Shown here: positions 20,429 through 32,660 of the stretch, piece after piece
How positions within the stretch are numbered: the stretch's first letter is position 1
How the letters are laid out: each line of letters begins with the position of its first letter
NCBI GenBank assembly: GCA_017165825.1
Contig: CM029386.1
Coordinates: 16,373,415-16,437,414, forward strand
Length of the DNA stretch: 64,000 nt
Reading direction: 5' to 3'
Source: Hepsetus odoe
Lineage: Eukaryota; Chordata; Actinopteri; Characiformes; Hepsetidae
Position numbers and translations under genes: made by a program
The notes under the pieces: model-generated
What the model saw: the letters and a program-made list of their open reading frames with translations, nothing else
The model's database searches: none
What the model was told of the DNA's origin: nothing

Positions 20429-22712
20429 CACCGCTCAGTGTCACATCACAAGTATGATCCAATCAAAACATGCTGCCTTTGCAGAACAGTTTCCTCATAC
20501 TGACCGCATGCACAAATCGAATGTTACCTGTGTGTGTGTGTGTGTGTGGTACATATGCATGCTTTTGCAAAAGCAAGAAGCTTGCCATCAAATAAGCCCT
20601 TTGTTCTATTTTTAATTGGAGCAAGGGATATTTAAGAGCAATAATTAGACACTGACATTACTGCACTTCCTATAAATCTCCAAGATCCAAAAGCAATGGT
20701 GGGAAGAGCTCAGCTCCATCCTTGAACCAGAAAGTAAATAAGAGTTCACACACTTCTCGCTGATCCTCGCACAGAGCTTCAACACCAGCGGCATCAGCAT
20801 TCTGTGATAAAAGACGCTCAGCTGTCCCTCCCCGAACCAGAGATCTAATTCCATCCTAAGCCAGCCTGTCTGATTCCGCCGCTGGCGCCGGCAACAAATT
20901 GCCTGGTAAATCATTTGGGGAAGCCACTGCAAAGTCCCCCGTCCTGTCGTTTACATAATGGGCAGCCCCGCATTCAAAGCCCCTGTTTAAATCACCCACG
21001 CCATCGAGTTCGGGGCGTGGAAGGAAAAACAACTTCCCTATCCGACAAACATGACGAAACAACTCCTTTTCTACACCTGGACGATATTTATGAATGTTTT
21101 TAACATTTGCTTTCTGCTCTGTTTGGCCTACATTTTCTCAGTTGCGGGTCTCAAAGATTGTATTAAATCTCCCTCAAAATCTGGGAAACGGCATCAATCT
21201 CAGGACAAAGATGAAAAACGCAGAGTAAATATTAATTTCACTGTAGTCACAAAAGAAGGGGGAAAAAATCCCTACTCCCCCACAAATAGCGTGCACAAGA
21301 GCAGATTATATTAGCCACCTGTTGCGGCCTGGCATTTTGACAAAAGCCTGACAGTGAAATTGCTTCTTCTCATGGAATGGGGGAGGAAAAAGAGAAAGAA
21401 ACTCCAGTCAGGTACACATGTCAGTTCCCGCAGTATGGCACAGGCTGAAAAATGGGAAACAAGAAGATTATTTTAAGAGATTAAAAGTGCAATCTGCTGC
21501 TGTTTTGCCTGCAAACCTTTTTAACGTCACGGTGATTTATGTTGCCAAGAAGCAGGTGGCGTAAAGGTGAAGACACAACGTAATTACACAAACAGTGCCG
21601 CGCCAATGGAGTCGGCTTCTTGGCTCGTTGGGCATGGAGCATCAGAATGAACTGAAAGATATACATACGCTGGCCAGTCTAGACCTTTGGGATCCAACTG
21701 TGAAAGCTGGTAATTGGCATGCTGTAACAAAAGGCTCATGGAATTTTCCTCACTTTCTAAAGAGTCACGTAACATTCCAACAATGGCGACGTTTCATAAT
21801 ATACTACAAATGAAAGCCTGCATAAAAAATGTTTCAATTAACGTCACAAAACCTCGTTAACATACTTCCGCCCATTCATCCTACTGAAATTTAGCCACGC
21901 TCACACTGAAGCTATGAGGGGTGTTTCAGCCAAGACTGCTTTGAATAAGGCAAGTACAAAGCAGCCAATCAGAAATGAGGTTTTAATTATCAGTCTAAAA
22001 GCCACAGTAAGAAAGCCTTTTAATTCTTTTGGGCAAAATTGGGGTCAGAAAAGCTACTTCACTGATGTTGTTATACAATAGCTTCATAAATATATTCTGT
22101 AACTTTATATGATTTGGTTTATGGTATAAAGATGGCAGGGTCTAGAAGTAGTCTCTTGAGGTCGGGTATGATCGCTTTGATGACGGATTGTAAAATAAAA
22201 ACTTCCCTCAAATTCCTCTCGTTTTGTGCTACTCTGTCTGAGGTACAGTTAGTTTGTCTCTCTTCCAGACATAGCTGCCAGTTTTTTCCACATCACATAA
22301 ACTGAATGTCGTCTCAGCTGTGAACAGAAGGTGCTACACACAGCTAGTGGTAACCCATCATCCGCCTTTATCACAAGCGGAGTGAAACCTTCTAAAGCGA
22401 AAGCATAGTCTGCTTTAACAGAGCTGTTCCTTGCAAGAGGTGATGTTTGTTGTTGCCATAATGTGTTCTCTGCACACACAAACATGATTAACTGAAGGTT
22501 CCTGGCAGAACTTTTCAGATCTTGCATTAAAGTCACTTGCTTGTTGTCCATCAGAAATGATTCACAAGGCCTTGGATTAATTTCACACTCTGCTCCTCTC
22601 CACTGAAACGTTCCTTTCCATATTTAGTCAAAATTCTTCACAGTTGGCTCCAGATTGTGACACCCATAACTCTGCACTTTTCTAGGGACTATAACTTCAG
22701 TATTTATGTATT
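20429..22712. other. Repeat-poor interval
   Basis: Contains a short (TG)n at 20529-20548. Positions 20850-21060 are GC-richer, with GATTCCGCCGCTGGCGCCGG, and look like a conserved-element candidate. Frames there overlap on opposite strands. No gene supported. Confidence 0.45.
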
Positions 22713-22935
22713 AGTGAAAGTTAGACTTGTCATTGTGAAACGAAGCACAGTACACTGCAACTAAATGCATCCTCTGCATTTAACCCACACACCATGCAGC
22801 CATGTCCAGTGCCCAGAGAGCAGTTGATGGGACGGTACCATGCTCAAGGGAACCCAGGGCAACCTATTGGGTCAGAATTCAAATCCACAACCCTTCAATC
22901 TTGGGCCCTAGTCCCTAAACAATAGGTCACCACTG
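22713..22935 (-). mobile_element. SINE-A, degenerate
   Basis: Tail side GTGAAAGTTAGACTTGTC at 22713, a CTCTGCATTTAACCCACAC segment, the GAGCAGTTGATGGGACGG segment and an eroded head (CAGTGGTGACCTATTG read on the minus strand). Confidence 0.8.
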
Positions 22936-22965
22936 TATTAATTAAAGTAAGAATTATATTACAGA

Positions 22966-23252
22966 TTACAAATGAGTATGTTAGAGGGACAGCTCAGGTT
23001 AGACGCTTTGGAGTCAGTTAGAGAAGCAAGGTTGCGTTGGTTTGGACGTGTCCAGAGGAAAGACAAGGACTATATTGGGAGGAGGATGTTGAGGATGGAG
23101 CTGCCAGGAAAGAGGAAAAGATGAAGACCAAAGAGCAGCATTATGGACGTGGTGAGAGAGGACATGAAGGTGGTTGGTTTAAATGAGGAAGATGCAGAGG
23201 ACAGGAAGAAATGGAAATAGATGTTCCACTGTGGTGACCCCTAAACGGGACC
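22966..23252 (+). mobile_element. RTE-like LINE, copy 5 (3' fragment)
   Basis: Begins at NEYVRGTAQVRRFG and continues through RWFGRVQRKDKDYIGRRMLR to the end motif GTGACCCCTAAACGGGACCA. A 1-2 base loss after the first motif and a stop in the basic region break the frame. 5'-truncated about 290 bp from the end. Confidence 0.88.
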
Positions 23253-25267
23253 AGTAATATATTACAAATACCATTATTTGGCATATTTAAATGTTATGAC
23301 GTTATTGTGTTTTTCAGATTTTTAATAGACATGATTTATCTACCTAAAATTTAAAAAAAGCCTAAAATAAGTGAACAAACCTTAAGAATGGTTTCCCATT
23401 CTCTGATAAAGTTAACATTCTGGATATATTACATTTTCTTAAACCAAGAACAGTCTGAAAATGTGGATTTGATTAAAGTTAATACAGTCTTTTGCTCACT
23501 ATTGGTCATTTTTGACAGACTATTACAGCCTCCCAAGAGGCTAAGCAATCTTTTACTGCGAGCTCATTAGTTTAAAATCATGACTGACATGTAATCTGAA
23601 TCATGACTCCATCGATGATGGGCTATCTGGAAGCAAAGCAATCTGTAATGGAATAGGATCCAGTTCAGGTCCAGTTCAGCTGCCAAGATGTAGCTTCAAT
23701 TCCTTTTGTTTTTCTCTTTTGGACGTTTTGCATCACTTTTCAGCTTATAAATGAAGTTCAGTGGCGGAATTGTCTACTTTTAGTAATAAGTGGTGTTTTT
23801 AAATACCAACAAAAGTCAATTTTTTACCATGCCATATTAAAACTTGAGATATGAATGAAGATGACCCCTGGTGTATTGTGATTTATTCAAAAATACAGTG
23901 CAGAATAAAATACTCAAACGACAACGTTGATGAAACTGAAGGCGGAACTGTTGCGTAGATGCAAATGTGAGGTTTTTGTGATGTCACAAACGCAAGTCAA
24001 AGGTTGTGCAAAAGCTTTTTCTTTTTATGGACTTACTGACTTTTTAACTCCCATTCACTACATATCACAAAGTCAATTTTTGCTATTTTCCAATATATGG
24101 ACCCTTTAAATCATTGTCTCTGACCCCAGAGGAAAAGGCTTAGGCTGGTTTGGCCAGGCTGCCATGCAGGCCTTGAAAATTATGCAAGCATGGTTACAGA
24201 ACACTCCTAATGAGGCAGGTGACAAATCGTGGACCATCGGAAATATCTTTAGACGAGAACTTAAGACCTGAATTATTAACAGGTAACCACACGCATTTTC
24301 CCTATTGTCTATCGCCAAGGAATGGTTCAACCTCCCGGCTGACTTAAGGATTGTTATGCCTGCTGGGTAAAACACGTCTTCCGATGGCTTCCCATAGGGA
24401 CTAATTTACCACTGCAGCGTTTACAGACGTGACACCCCCGCTCGCTCATACACACATTACACACCACCCTGCACCCAAGCGCCGCCGCATCTGTGCTCCG
24501 CCGAGCACAGAGGCACGTATGGCCGCTCCTGACTGATTGGCAGATTGATTGATTATGATTTATTCATCTGTCTGCAACGCTCATATGCAACTCTCTCCTG
24601 GAGGCCTGGCAGCTCATCTGTTTATATTAGTGGGAAAAGCTGGAAAGTACAGTATCTGAAAAGCCCTGAGTGCCAAGCCTGGTGTTCACCCAGTGGGGTT
24701 TATTCATGGGTACCATCATTTAGTGCTGACCACTTGACAGAAGGTAGATATAATGCATATCTTTTGGATGAAACGTTATTGTGTGCTGCAAGATTTAAAA
24801 TGTAACATTTCCTTTACAATGCTTTTGGCCAAATGCAATGCAATTGGCCAAAAATTGTTAAACTATTTTTAAAACATATGGTTTTCATTGGTCAAAAAAA
24901 GACAGACATACTTTTCAGTGTGGGTAGTTTAACAAGGCCTCTTGGTTTTTTGTTTTTTTTAAGATAATTGATCACCACTAATTTAAATAATCGTAATCTA
25001 GTCATCTGAAGCATTTGAATGATGTGAAAAACAAAAATGTGTTTGCTGTGAAATGAACCTGCTTTCATTGAACGGAACAGTTCTTAGCTTGCAAAGCACC
25101 CTTTTATATTCTTCAAGTTAACATGCTCTCAGATATGAATAGCATGTATTATATTTTATGGTGCATTTTACTGGCCTGATTTAAATTCTAAGCAACATAT
25201 AGTGGCTGATGTCCCTGAGAAGCATACTAGCTCTGTGTCAAGATCCTCCTGGACTAGAAATGCAGTC
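23253..25267. other. Non-coding interval
   Basis: Positions 24380-24620 (GCGCCGCCGCATCTGTGC; GATTGATTATGATTTATTC) are a weak conserved-element candidate. No gene recognised. Confidence 0.45.
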
Positions 25268-25490
25268 CAGTGTTGGCCTATTGCTCCATGATCGGAGGGC
25301 CCTGGATCTGAGTCCAGTAGGTTACCCTTAAGGAAGGTACTGCAGTACTGCTCGAGTACTGTTCCCCGGGCACTGGAAATGGCTGCCCACTGCTACTCTG
25401 TGTATTTGTAGGGGTACATGCAGAGAACACATGTTGTTGTGGTTCACTGTATGATGTGCAAGTGACTGTGTGTCATTGTGAACACAGCAC
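25268..25490 (+). mobile_element. SINE-A, old degenerate copy
   Basis: Order of parts is retained: GTTGGCCTATTGCTCC (head), GATCGGAGGGCCCTGGATCT (box B region), GTAGGTTACCCTTAAGGAAG, CCCCGGGCACTGGAAATGGC, GTTGTGGTTCACTGTATGAT, TGTCATTGTGAA. Many substitutions. Confidence 0.7.
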
Positions 25491-26093
25491 ATCACATGGG
25501 CAAGCTTTAGGAACAGCGCCAGCAAACCTGTTAACTGTCTACACCATGAGCGTCCGGCCTTTGCCGTGAACAGCTGGTGTGGCTACAGGTTTTCAGTCCA
25601 AACACGCTGATTCAACCTGTGTAATAAGTTGGTGTAGAAACCATCATGAAGTAATGTGATCTCCTGCTTTGTTGGGATTCGGCCACGGCAGCCTTTTGCA
25701 GAAAATACAGTTCAGGCCAGAATCATGCTTGTAAAAATGCTCTGGTGTTCCTTTCTTTCTACCCTCCCCCCATCATAGCCACTTTATATAAGTGAACAGC
25801 TAGAGGCAGCACATAGACTACATAGTTCAGGTTCCCCAGAGCTACAAAATCATTTCTGCCACCACCATTTGTATAAGATTCAATGTAGTTCAAATTTTAA
25901 ATAGTTCACATTTTCACACTGATGTATTGATGGCAATGCGCTTTGGTTTTTAGTTTAAGCTCTGAAAACGCTGGTGATTCAAAGATAAAAAGGAACCAGG
26001 AAGCAACTCTAATTGTTTATTCTTTAATCCTGAACATTTGTAAATGTGACGGTGAAGAAATCTTTTAAGGAACCTCCAGTTTTTATTTTTTCA

Positions 26094-26130
26094 TGGCATT
26101 TAGCAGACGCTCTTCTCCAGGCGAGACCTT
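26094..26130 (-). mobile_element. SINE-C tail fragment
   Basis: GGCATTTAGCAGACGCTCTT is the reverse complement of the SINE-C tail (AAGAGCGTCTGCTAAATGCC). The body is absent or unrecognisable. Confidence 0.65.
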
Positions 26131-26260
26131 TTGCAAGTGATGCTCTTTAAACTGTTAAAGGTCTGCATTCACAAACCCAAACACCTCATTAACAAACATG
26201 GTTCTTTCGCTATGCCATTGGTTAAAGAATCCTTTGTTACAGAAGTTGCCTAAAGTTTTA

Positions 26261-26491
26261 TCATTGTTAAACATGGCACAGAGCAAAGTGTGAGACAACA
26301 AAATTCAACCTCTGCTTTTCAGCCATTCACACCGTGCTGCAGGAGGCAGCTATTTAAAGCACCCGAGGAGCAGTGATGGGGACGGTACCTTGCTCAAGGG
26401 AATCTCAGGGCATCCTACTGGTCTGGGATTAAAATCCAAGACCTCCTGATCCTGGGACCTAGTCCCTAAACACCAGGCCACCTTAGCCCCT
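26261..26491 (-). mobile_element. SINE-A, near full length
   Basis: CTCTGCTTTTCAGCCATTCA, GGAGCAGTGATGGGGACGGT, CTTGCTCAAGGGAATCTCAG and an eroded head (GGTGGCCTGGTGTTTAGGGA on the minus strand). Confidence 0.85.
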
Positions 26492-27297
26492 GTTGTGAAA
26501 TTTTTCTTATGATTTTTAGGTTAAAATATGAAGGCACATTTTTAAAACAAGTATTTTGTGGGTCAATTTAGTTTCTCCTAAATTATCATTTTTATAGCAC
26601 TTAATCATTTGCCAGCGTCAGATATGAGGACATGAAGTTGTGACGGGTGGGTTTGAAACTAGGATGTTTGTCTGGCATCATGCTTTTTCTTCGCAGGATG
26701 GAACGGGATCAGCCATGTTGTTGAGCTCAAGATCTCCTTTTTTAGTGTTCGTTTGAAGTGCACTTGCTGACGGCTGTAAAGTGTGAAGTATGACCTTTCT
26801 GGTAATCTGCATCACTGCGTCTTTAATTGCTTACATGAACTTTATCACTTGTAGATTCATTATTTTACCCTTTGAGTACTTTTGCCTTTCCTCCTTTTTT
26901 TTTTTTTCCTGCTGATATTCACATTGATTTGCAGTTGCGCTGCAAATCCGTAGTGGTGCATCAAAATCCTAATAGTCTTGTTCTGTCGCAAATCTCTCGA
27001 TGCTGTTGTAACTGGGATTTACGATTTTAACCTTTCGTCTGATTGATGATCAAAGTCAGCCAGCGTGTCATGTGGCAGATTCAAAGGACATACGTTGTGT
27101 GATATTCACTTTTATTTTGAATAGTTTGGGTTTAGTTGTTTAGAGGTTGAAGAGCTCCTCTAACATCTGTTTTGGGGTTTAGTTACAATTATGCTTTAGC
27201 ATGAGAACTGAATTAGTTTTACTTATGGTGGCCCATTGCTCCACTTTGGTGTAAAGGGTTAAATGCAGGGGGGAAAAATAATATCTATCATATAAAG
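26492..27297. other. Non-coding interval
   Basis: No gene or named repeat. T run at 26896-26908. Confidence 0.5.
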
Positions 27298-27832
27298 TAC
27301 TGTGCAAAAGTTTTAGGCAGGTGTGAAAAAATGCTGTAAACAGAACGCTTTCAGAAATATAAATAATGATTGTTTATTTTGATCAATTTACAAAATGCAA
27401 AGTGAGCGAACAAAAGAAAAATCTAAATCAAATCAATATTTGGTGTTTCTACCTTTTGCCTTCAAACCAGCATCAGTTCTTCTGGCCCCCACAGAGCCCT
27501 GATCTCAACATCATCCAGTGTGTCTGGATTACATGAAGAGACAGAAGGATGTGAGGAAACCTACATCCACAGAAGATCTGTGGTTCTTTCTCCAAGATGT
27601 TTGGAACAACCTACCAGCCGAGTTCCTACAAAAACTGTGTGCAAGTGTACCTAGAAGAACTGATGCTATTTTGAAGGCAAAGGGTGGCCACACCAAATAT
27701 TGATTTGATTTTGATTTCTCTTTTGTTCATTCACTGCATTTTGTTGATTGATGAAAATAAATGATTAACCTTCTGAAAGCGTTCTTTGTTTACAGCATTT
27801 TTTCCACACCTGCCTAAAACTTTTGCACAGTC
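27298..27832 (+). mobile_element. Tc1-like non-autonomous element, copy 1
   Basis: The ends are TACTGTGCAAAAGTTTTAGG and its reverse complement. The inverted repeats are long, about 165 bp each (to about 27467 and from about 27662), with moderate divergence. The interior keeps only the 3' end of a Tc1-type transposase. The second copy (35914-36425) has the same left junction, CCTTCAAACCAGCATCAG, so both descend from one deleted parent and were moved by transposase supplied from elsewhere. Confidence 0.88.
27483..27703 (+). pseudogene. Tc1-like transposase, C-terminal fragment
   Basis: It starts at WPPQSPDLNIIQCVW, the conserved stretch just before the third catalytic acidic residue of Tc1 transposases. 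A two-base shift follows, and the open frame from 27518 continues with STEDLWFFLQDVWNNLPAEF and SVPRRTDAILKAKGGHTKY, then a stop. The DNA-binding region and the first two catalytic acids are absent, so no active enzyme can be made. The final codons lie inside the right inverted repeat. Confidence 0.88.
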
Positions 27833-27845
27833 CTGTGTAATAGAC

Positions 27846-27903
27846 ACATTCTGTTGCGGTTCACAGAGTGCTGTGCTGCTTCACAATGACAGTCACTTTC
27901 ATG
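27846..27903 (+). mobile_element. SINE-A tail fragment
   Basis: TTGCGGTTCACAGAGTGCTG then CACAATGACAGTCACTTTCA matches the last 55 bp of SINE-A. It lies about 14 bp from the Tc1 element end. Confidence 0.7.
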
Positions 27904-28307
27904 TCACTTCATGAGGTCAATCCAGGAGAGCATTTGTCCCCTACATAACATGGTGCTCTCAACTCAAGAGAGTAAAGTGACAACTGAAAGTCTATGAGGA
28001 GTGTCACTGGTGTGTTACCAGGTGTGTTTTTTTCACTTTAAAACACTAATGGTGAAAGTAGTTATAGTTTTCAGATCAATGCTCAAGTTAATGAAGAACC
28101 ACAGATTTCTAGAGCAGGATCAAAAAACTGCTTTTGATTACTAGTTGATATTCGAGAACTCATTTACTCTCCATCATTTTCAAAACCACCTTTACAATAT
28201 GTGGCTTGTAGGCTGCAAGTTCAGCTGTTTATTCAGTTCTGTGTTAAAGGCATTGCTGCGAGATAAAGGTGGAATCCAGTGATTAGATTTACACCTTTGT
28301 GTTTTTG

Positions 28308-28550
28308 CCATCCATTATCTGCCGCTTGTCCCAAACGGGGTTGCGGGGGAGTGCCGGTGTCCAACCCAGCGTACACAGGGCGAGGACGGGGGACGCACCC
28401 TGGACAGGTCGCCAGCCCATCGCAGGGAGGAGCGGGACGGGGACGACACCTTGCTCAAGGGTACCTTAGGGCAACCCACTGGGAAGGGGCTTGAAACCCG
28501 ATCCTCCGATCATAGGGCCAACGCCCTACCCACTAGGCCACTGCTGCCCG
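28308..28550 (-). mobile_element. Composite SINE (SINE-A head + tail-type repeat), copy 1
   Basis: On the minus strand it has a SINE-A head and box B region, then GAGCAAGGTGTCGTCCCCGT. At this point the normal SINE-A 3' half is replaced by CCGCTCCTCCCTGCGATGGG, GGCGACCTGTCCAGGG and the CAAGCGGCAGATAATGGATG end. The same junction is seen at 30013-30256. Confidence 0.85.
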
Positions 28551-29100
28551 CAATGACGCTAAAAGGACCAGAGACCAAATACACAATATAAGACCGAGGG
28601 TTCTTACTACTGCATTTTTATGTAAAGTCTGTTTACGCTGATGCCTTTTGCTGCTAAAAGCATAAACAGTGCTTCAGTAAAAAGAATCATTTCTAGAAAA
28701 GCTGACGCAGCATGAACACGGACTGTAATTAGCAGAAACGAACTAACAGGCTATGAGCATCGGTTATTCAATCTGGCTTTGTGGATTGTAACAGAATTAA
28801 GAAGTGAACGGGAGTATTAAACCGATTCAATTGGAACAACTAAAAGGTACTTTAATGAGCGTGTCATGTCTAAAATGTACGTTCTTAAGCTGCGGACTGT
28901 CCATAGGATTTCCTTTCAGTCCTTTTACTTGGTCACGCTGTGCTATCTGGCTAAACTGATATTTTGTTCCTGCACCCCGTACTACAGACTACAGTTTTGG
29001 TCCAAAAGCATGCTCATGTAATCCTCTCATCTCAGTTATGCTTTGTGTAGAAGCTACATATTTCCTTCATCAGTCTAGAAGAATGAAGGCTAGAAGACAT

Positions 29101-29139
<39 letters not shown>

Positions 29140-30012
29140 TTTCTAAAACCCCACCAGCCAATCATCTCCCATCAGGCGTGCAGCGGTGGTAGAAACCTTA
29201 AAGGGGGATGCTAATCATGTACCACTGGAACACAACTTTGGCTCAGTCAGCATGTTGATTCTCAGACACTGAGCCGTATTGGTTCACAGGGACACTTCCA
29301 GTTTCATTTAAAAGCGCTCATTTTCTGTGGCGTTTGGCAACCAATGCCAATATGCAGAACAATTTATGGTCATTTGTTTTGCTTCATTTTGACTTAAGTC
29401 TTCCTGCAGTTTAAAAAAAAAAAAACAAAAAAAAACAAAAGGCTAAAGTAGTCTATAAACATTAATGATTCTCCCATCTTGCCGCTGCGCTGCATGTGCA
29501 CACAGGCGGGTTCCTGGGCTCAAAAATCCATTTGCTTGGCTTCTGCGATTCTGAAGAGTGTCCAAGATCTACAATCCATGCAAGTTATTGCAGAGTAAGC
29601 TGGAGGCAAATAGAGTAGATCTGCCAAACATAGTGAGACAAAGAGGAAGGCTTTATGTGCATTGGTCCAATTTCTCTGTGGAGTTGGCAACACTGGCTGG
29701 GAATAGTTTGTTTGAAAATGAGAAAGTAAAGGGTTTTTTTTTTTTTTACATTTGTATGTGGTCACACACACAAACGCGCAGAACATTTATATAGCATCAG
29801 TGTGGACACAACCAACTGAATTTCCAGTCAAAAATGTCAGGGTATTAATAATAATAATAATAATATAATATTATTATTACAGCTATAACTTCTACTATTT
29901 GTACTACCATTACTACTAAAACACTTACCACTGTTCAAACTACAAGGTGCACTAGAAGTAGAAATACTATTACTAGTAATAGTACTTCCACACACAGAAC
30001 CATTTAGTATAG
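28551..30012. other. Non-coding interval with simple repeats
   Basis: (TTTA)n at 29100-29142, an interrupted A run at 29411-29440, and a mixed (AAT)n/(ATT)n palindromic tract at 29847-29880. No gene. Confidence 0.55.
29100..29142. repeat. (TTTA)n microsatellite
   Basis: About eleven TTTA units without interruption. Confidence 0.95.
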
Positions 30013-30256
30013 TCAGTCATTTTCTGGGCCGCTTGTCCTAATTAGGGTCACGGGGGGGTGCTGGAGTCCATCCTAGCTCACACAGGGCGAGGACGGGGGA
30101 CACACCCTGGACAGGTCGCCAGCCCATCGCAGGGAGGAGCATGACGGGGACAGCACCTTGCTCAATGGTACCTCAGGGCAACCCACCGGTAAGGGGTACG
30201 AACCCACAACCTTCCGTTCCGGGGCAACTCCCTAACCACTAGGCCACCGCTGCCCT
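30013..30256 (-). mobile_element. Composite SINE, copy 2, with target-site duplication
   Basis: Same architecture as 28308-28550. The head GGGCAGCGGTGGCCTAGTGG lies at the right end on the minus strand. The junction to the foreign tail follows GGTGCTGTCCCCGTC. Flanking copies of CCATTTAGTATAG (about 30000-30012 and 30257-30269) bracket exactly this unit, so head and tail were inserted together. Confidence 0.88.
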
Positions 30257-31249
30257 CCATTTAGTATAGCTGCCAGGTGATGTATGGATAAAGGTAAGGT
30301 AACACCAGTCTTGTAGGGGAAGCATATCAGCCAACCTAGTTATTTCCCTTTCACACATGATGCCTCAAGCAAGGTTATATTCTTTACACACACCCCTGAT
30401 TTCATGCTTTTTAATTCGATGGTTCTTGGTCTCTTACACACGCATGCACGCACACGCAAACGCTGCTTTTTCTGCCCTATGCCTTTTGAGTACTCCAAAG
30501 TATAACAGAGGCCAGATGTTGTGGGTTGAAAATCCATTTTGTTTGGCTTAGCGCTTTCCCACTGAGCCTGTGCAAACCCAGCAGACGTTTGTTTAGTTAC
30601 CGCCGTGCGGCAAGTGTAATTTTGATTGATTCCGGCCCATTCGTTTCATCATCTCGTCTGGGGGCGTCTCCGGCTCCCCTGAGGGCCTCAGCTAACGTTA
30701 CTCAGCCACGGCTGGTGCGTCATGAGCATTACGTATGCACAGGGCATGTCGTAAGGTAAGTGGAGCATCAAGGTCAAAGCTTGGCTAAGAGAAGAAAAAC
30801 ACACAAGCGCTAACCAAGCATGAAGTCTCATTGGATCGGCACCGACTGTTTGCAGAGCAGCAGCCATAAACAGTAGCGTCAGTGATCTCAGCATTGTCAG
30901 AATGTTTGTCCGCACACTTGAACGGCTGTTTGTGTTTGTAGCCTCACAAGCTTTGAGATTTGCTTATTTGTCATGTTCATTTTCTCCCTCTCACGCTCTC
31001 AGCCTTTTGTTCAGCTGCAGAACCGCCATGACCCTAGTTAGGAAAAGTGGCTAAAAGTGTATTAATGGAGAAATGGGATTTTTGAAATGGGAGTGAACTT
31101 CTCCTTTGTGCCAAGACATGAACGTCCCAAGACTCTGATTTTACAAAAGCCATTGGCGGCAGAACATTAAGTTTGCTTAAGCTGCAATTTAAGGCCTTCA
31201 TGAAATGGACTAATTTGTCCATCACTACATATGCTTGATCAGACGGAGA
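30257..31249. other. Non-coding interval
   Basis: No gene or named repeat. Positions 30600-30760 are somewhat GC-richer. Confidence 0.5.
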
Positions 31250-31800
31250 TTAAACTCCTTATCGAGTTTTTCAAATCAATCCTGAGCAATTATTGCAGCG
31301 TGTTTGGCTTCATTATCCTGCAAAAGAGGCTGCTGACATCTGGGAGTACAGATGCCTTGAAGTGTGTTTGGTCTGCCACAATGTTTCAGTCGGTACGCTA
31401 GAGCAACATCTACCTGAATTCCAGGAGCCAAAGATTGCCTGCACTTATTTTAATATCCAGCTTTTCCACTTCAGTTTCATTTCTGACCTTTTGGGATATT
31501 AACCTCCTGGATTTTTAATGGGATCCTTTCTTCAACAATTTGGGTCCTGTGAGGCTGCAAAATAACCCTAAAGCATAACAGATCCAACTGTATGCATTTT
31601 GCAAGGTTTACTTTTATTGATTTTTTTTTTGTTTGTTTGTTTTTTCTTTTCTCGGAACATACCTTTGGTGATGTAAATCTAGTTTTAGTTTCATCAGACC
31701 TAAGTGCTTGCTTCCAAATTGCTTTTAGTTTACAGAAGCACTGTTTCATAGTTCAGCCATTCGCCTTTTATAAGAACATTACAGCTCAATTGACCTCCTA
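31250..31800 (-). pseudogene. Tc1-like transposase remnant (A)
   Basis: Read on the minus strand in pieces, three landmarks of Tc1 transposases appear in the correct order and spacing. WKQALRSDETKTRF (about 31672-31715) holds the first catalytic Asp. ML-stop-GYFAAS (about 31553-31578) matches the MLWG-type motif with TGG changed to TAG. QDNEAKHAA (about 31294-31320) holds the second catalytic Asp of the QDN-KH motif. The interior contains a purine-rich insertion of AAACAAACAAACA type, and stops are frequent. The transposase would cut and paste the element at TA sites. This copy is old and inactive. Its terminal repeats were not identified. Confidence 0.75.
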
Positions 31801-31959
31801 ATAAACCCTAAATGTAGGCAATGTTTGTGTAGCACTCACTGATCGAACACAGCCCACTAATCTTGTGCCAGCCAAATTGTCTGGTCCTTGGCAGTGTGTG
31901 GGGATTTTTAAAATGTACTACTTTTTGCTTTAGACAAATTATGACTTACTAAATTAGAA

Positions 31960-32660
31960 AAATTATAATCCTGAATCTTTTACAAAGGAAATGTGAGTGT
32001 GAACATTCTCAGGGGGCTTTATTCCAACAATTACACAACTAAAATGAAATGTGTTTATTTTCATCTGTTAGTGAGAATAATAAACAAACGACTCCATTTA
32101 CAAAAAATAAAATTCTGACATTTCTAAAAAAGTTATAAAATCAGTAACACATCCCCACCCCCCCTTTTTAAACATTCACAATCTTCCCATTCATGGGGTC
32201 CGTCAGTTTCTTGATCTGTTGATCAACTTTTTGTGCAGCAGCAACCACAGCCTCCCAGACTCTGTTCAGAGAGGTGGACTGTTTTCCTCCCCACTGAGCT
32301 GAACATTATGTTCTTCTGAACACTCCAGGTAGGTTCGCTAGCACTGGAGGATCATGGGTTCCTGGTAGCTTCACGTTTGATTCTTCTCAAATCTTTGGCA
32401 GATAATTTGCGTGTCTTCTCATGATCTCATGTTTCTTGTGCCCATGCTGGCTATTTTCAGCAAACCATTCTGTGATGGTTCTGTGATCATACCCCAGTAT
32501 CTACTCAGTATCAGAGTGCTGCATCCCTCTGAAAGACTTTCTTTCTACAATTTTTTGCATTTTCTCTTACAAATACTTCTAGATCATTGGCTGGATGGTA
32601 TGCCAGCTGGTTCTAGAAAAGCAGAAAGACATAAACTGGTTTTTTTCTGAATAAATGTGA
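31960..32660 (-). pseudogene. Tc1-like transposase remnant (B), internally deleted
   Basis: On the minus strand, LSAKDLRRIKREATRNP (about 32357-32406) matches the second helix-turn-helix part of a fish Tc1 DNA-binding domain. After a large deletion, SLNRVWEAVVAAAQKVDQQI (about 32205-32268 region) and KKLTDPMNGKIVNV match the C-terminus. The whole catalytic core is missing. A YDHRTITEWFAENSQHGHKK segment precedes the first motif, probably in a shifted frame. The copy sits tail-adjacent to remnant A on the same strand, but its motifs belong to a different Tc1 family, so I treat them as separate insertions. Outer limits are approximate. Confidence 0.65.
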
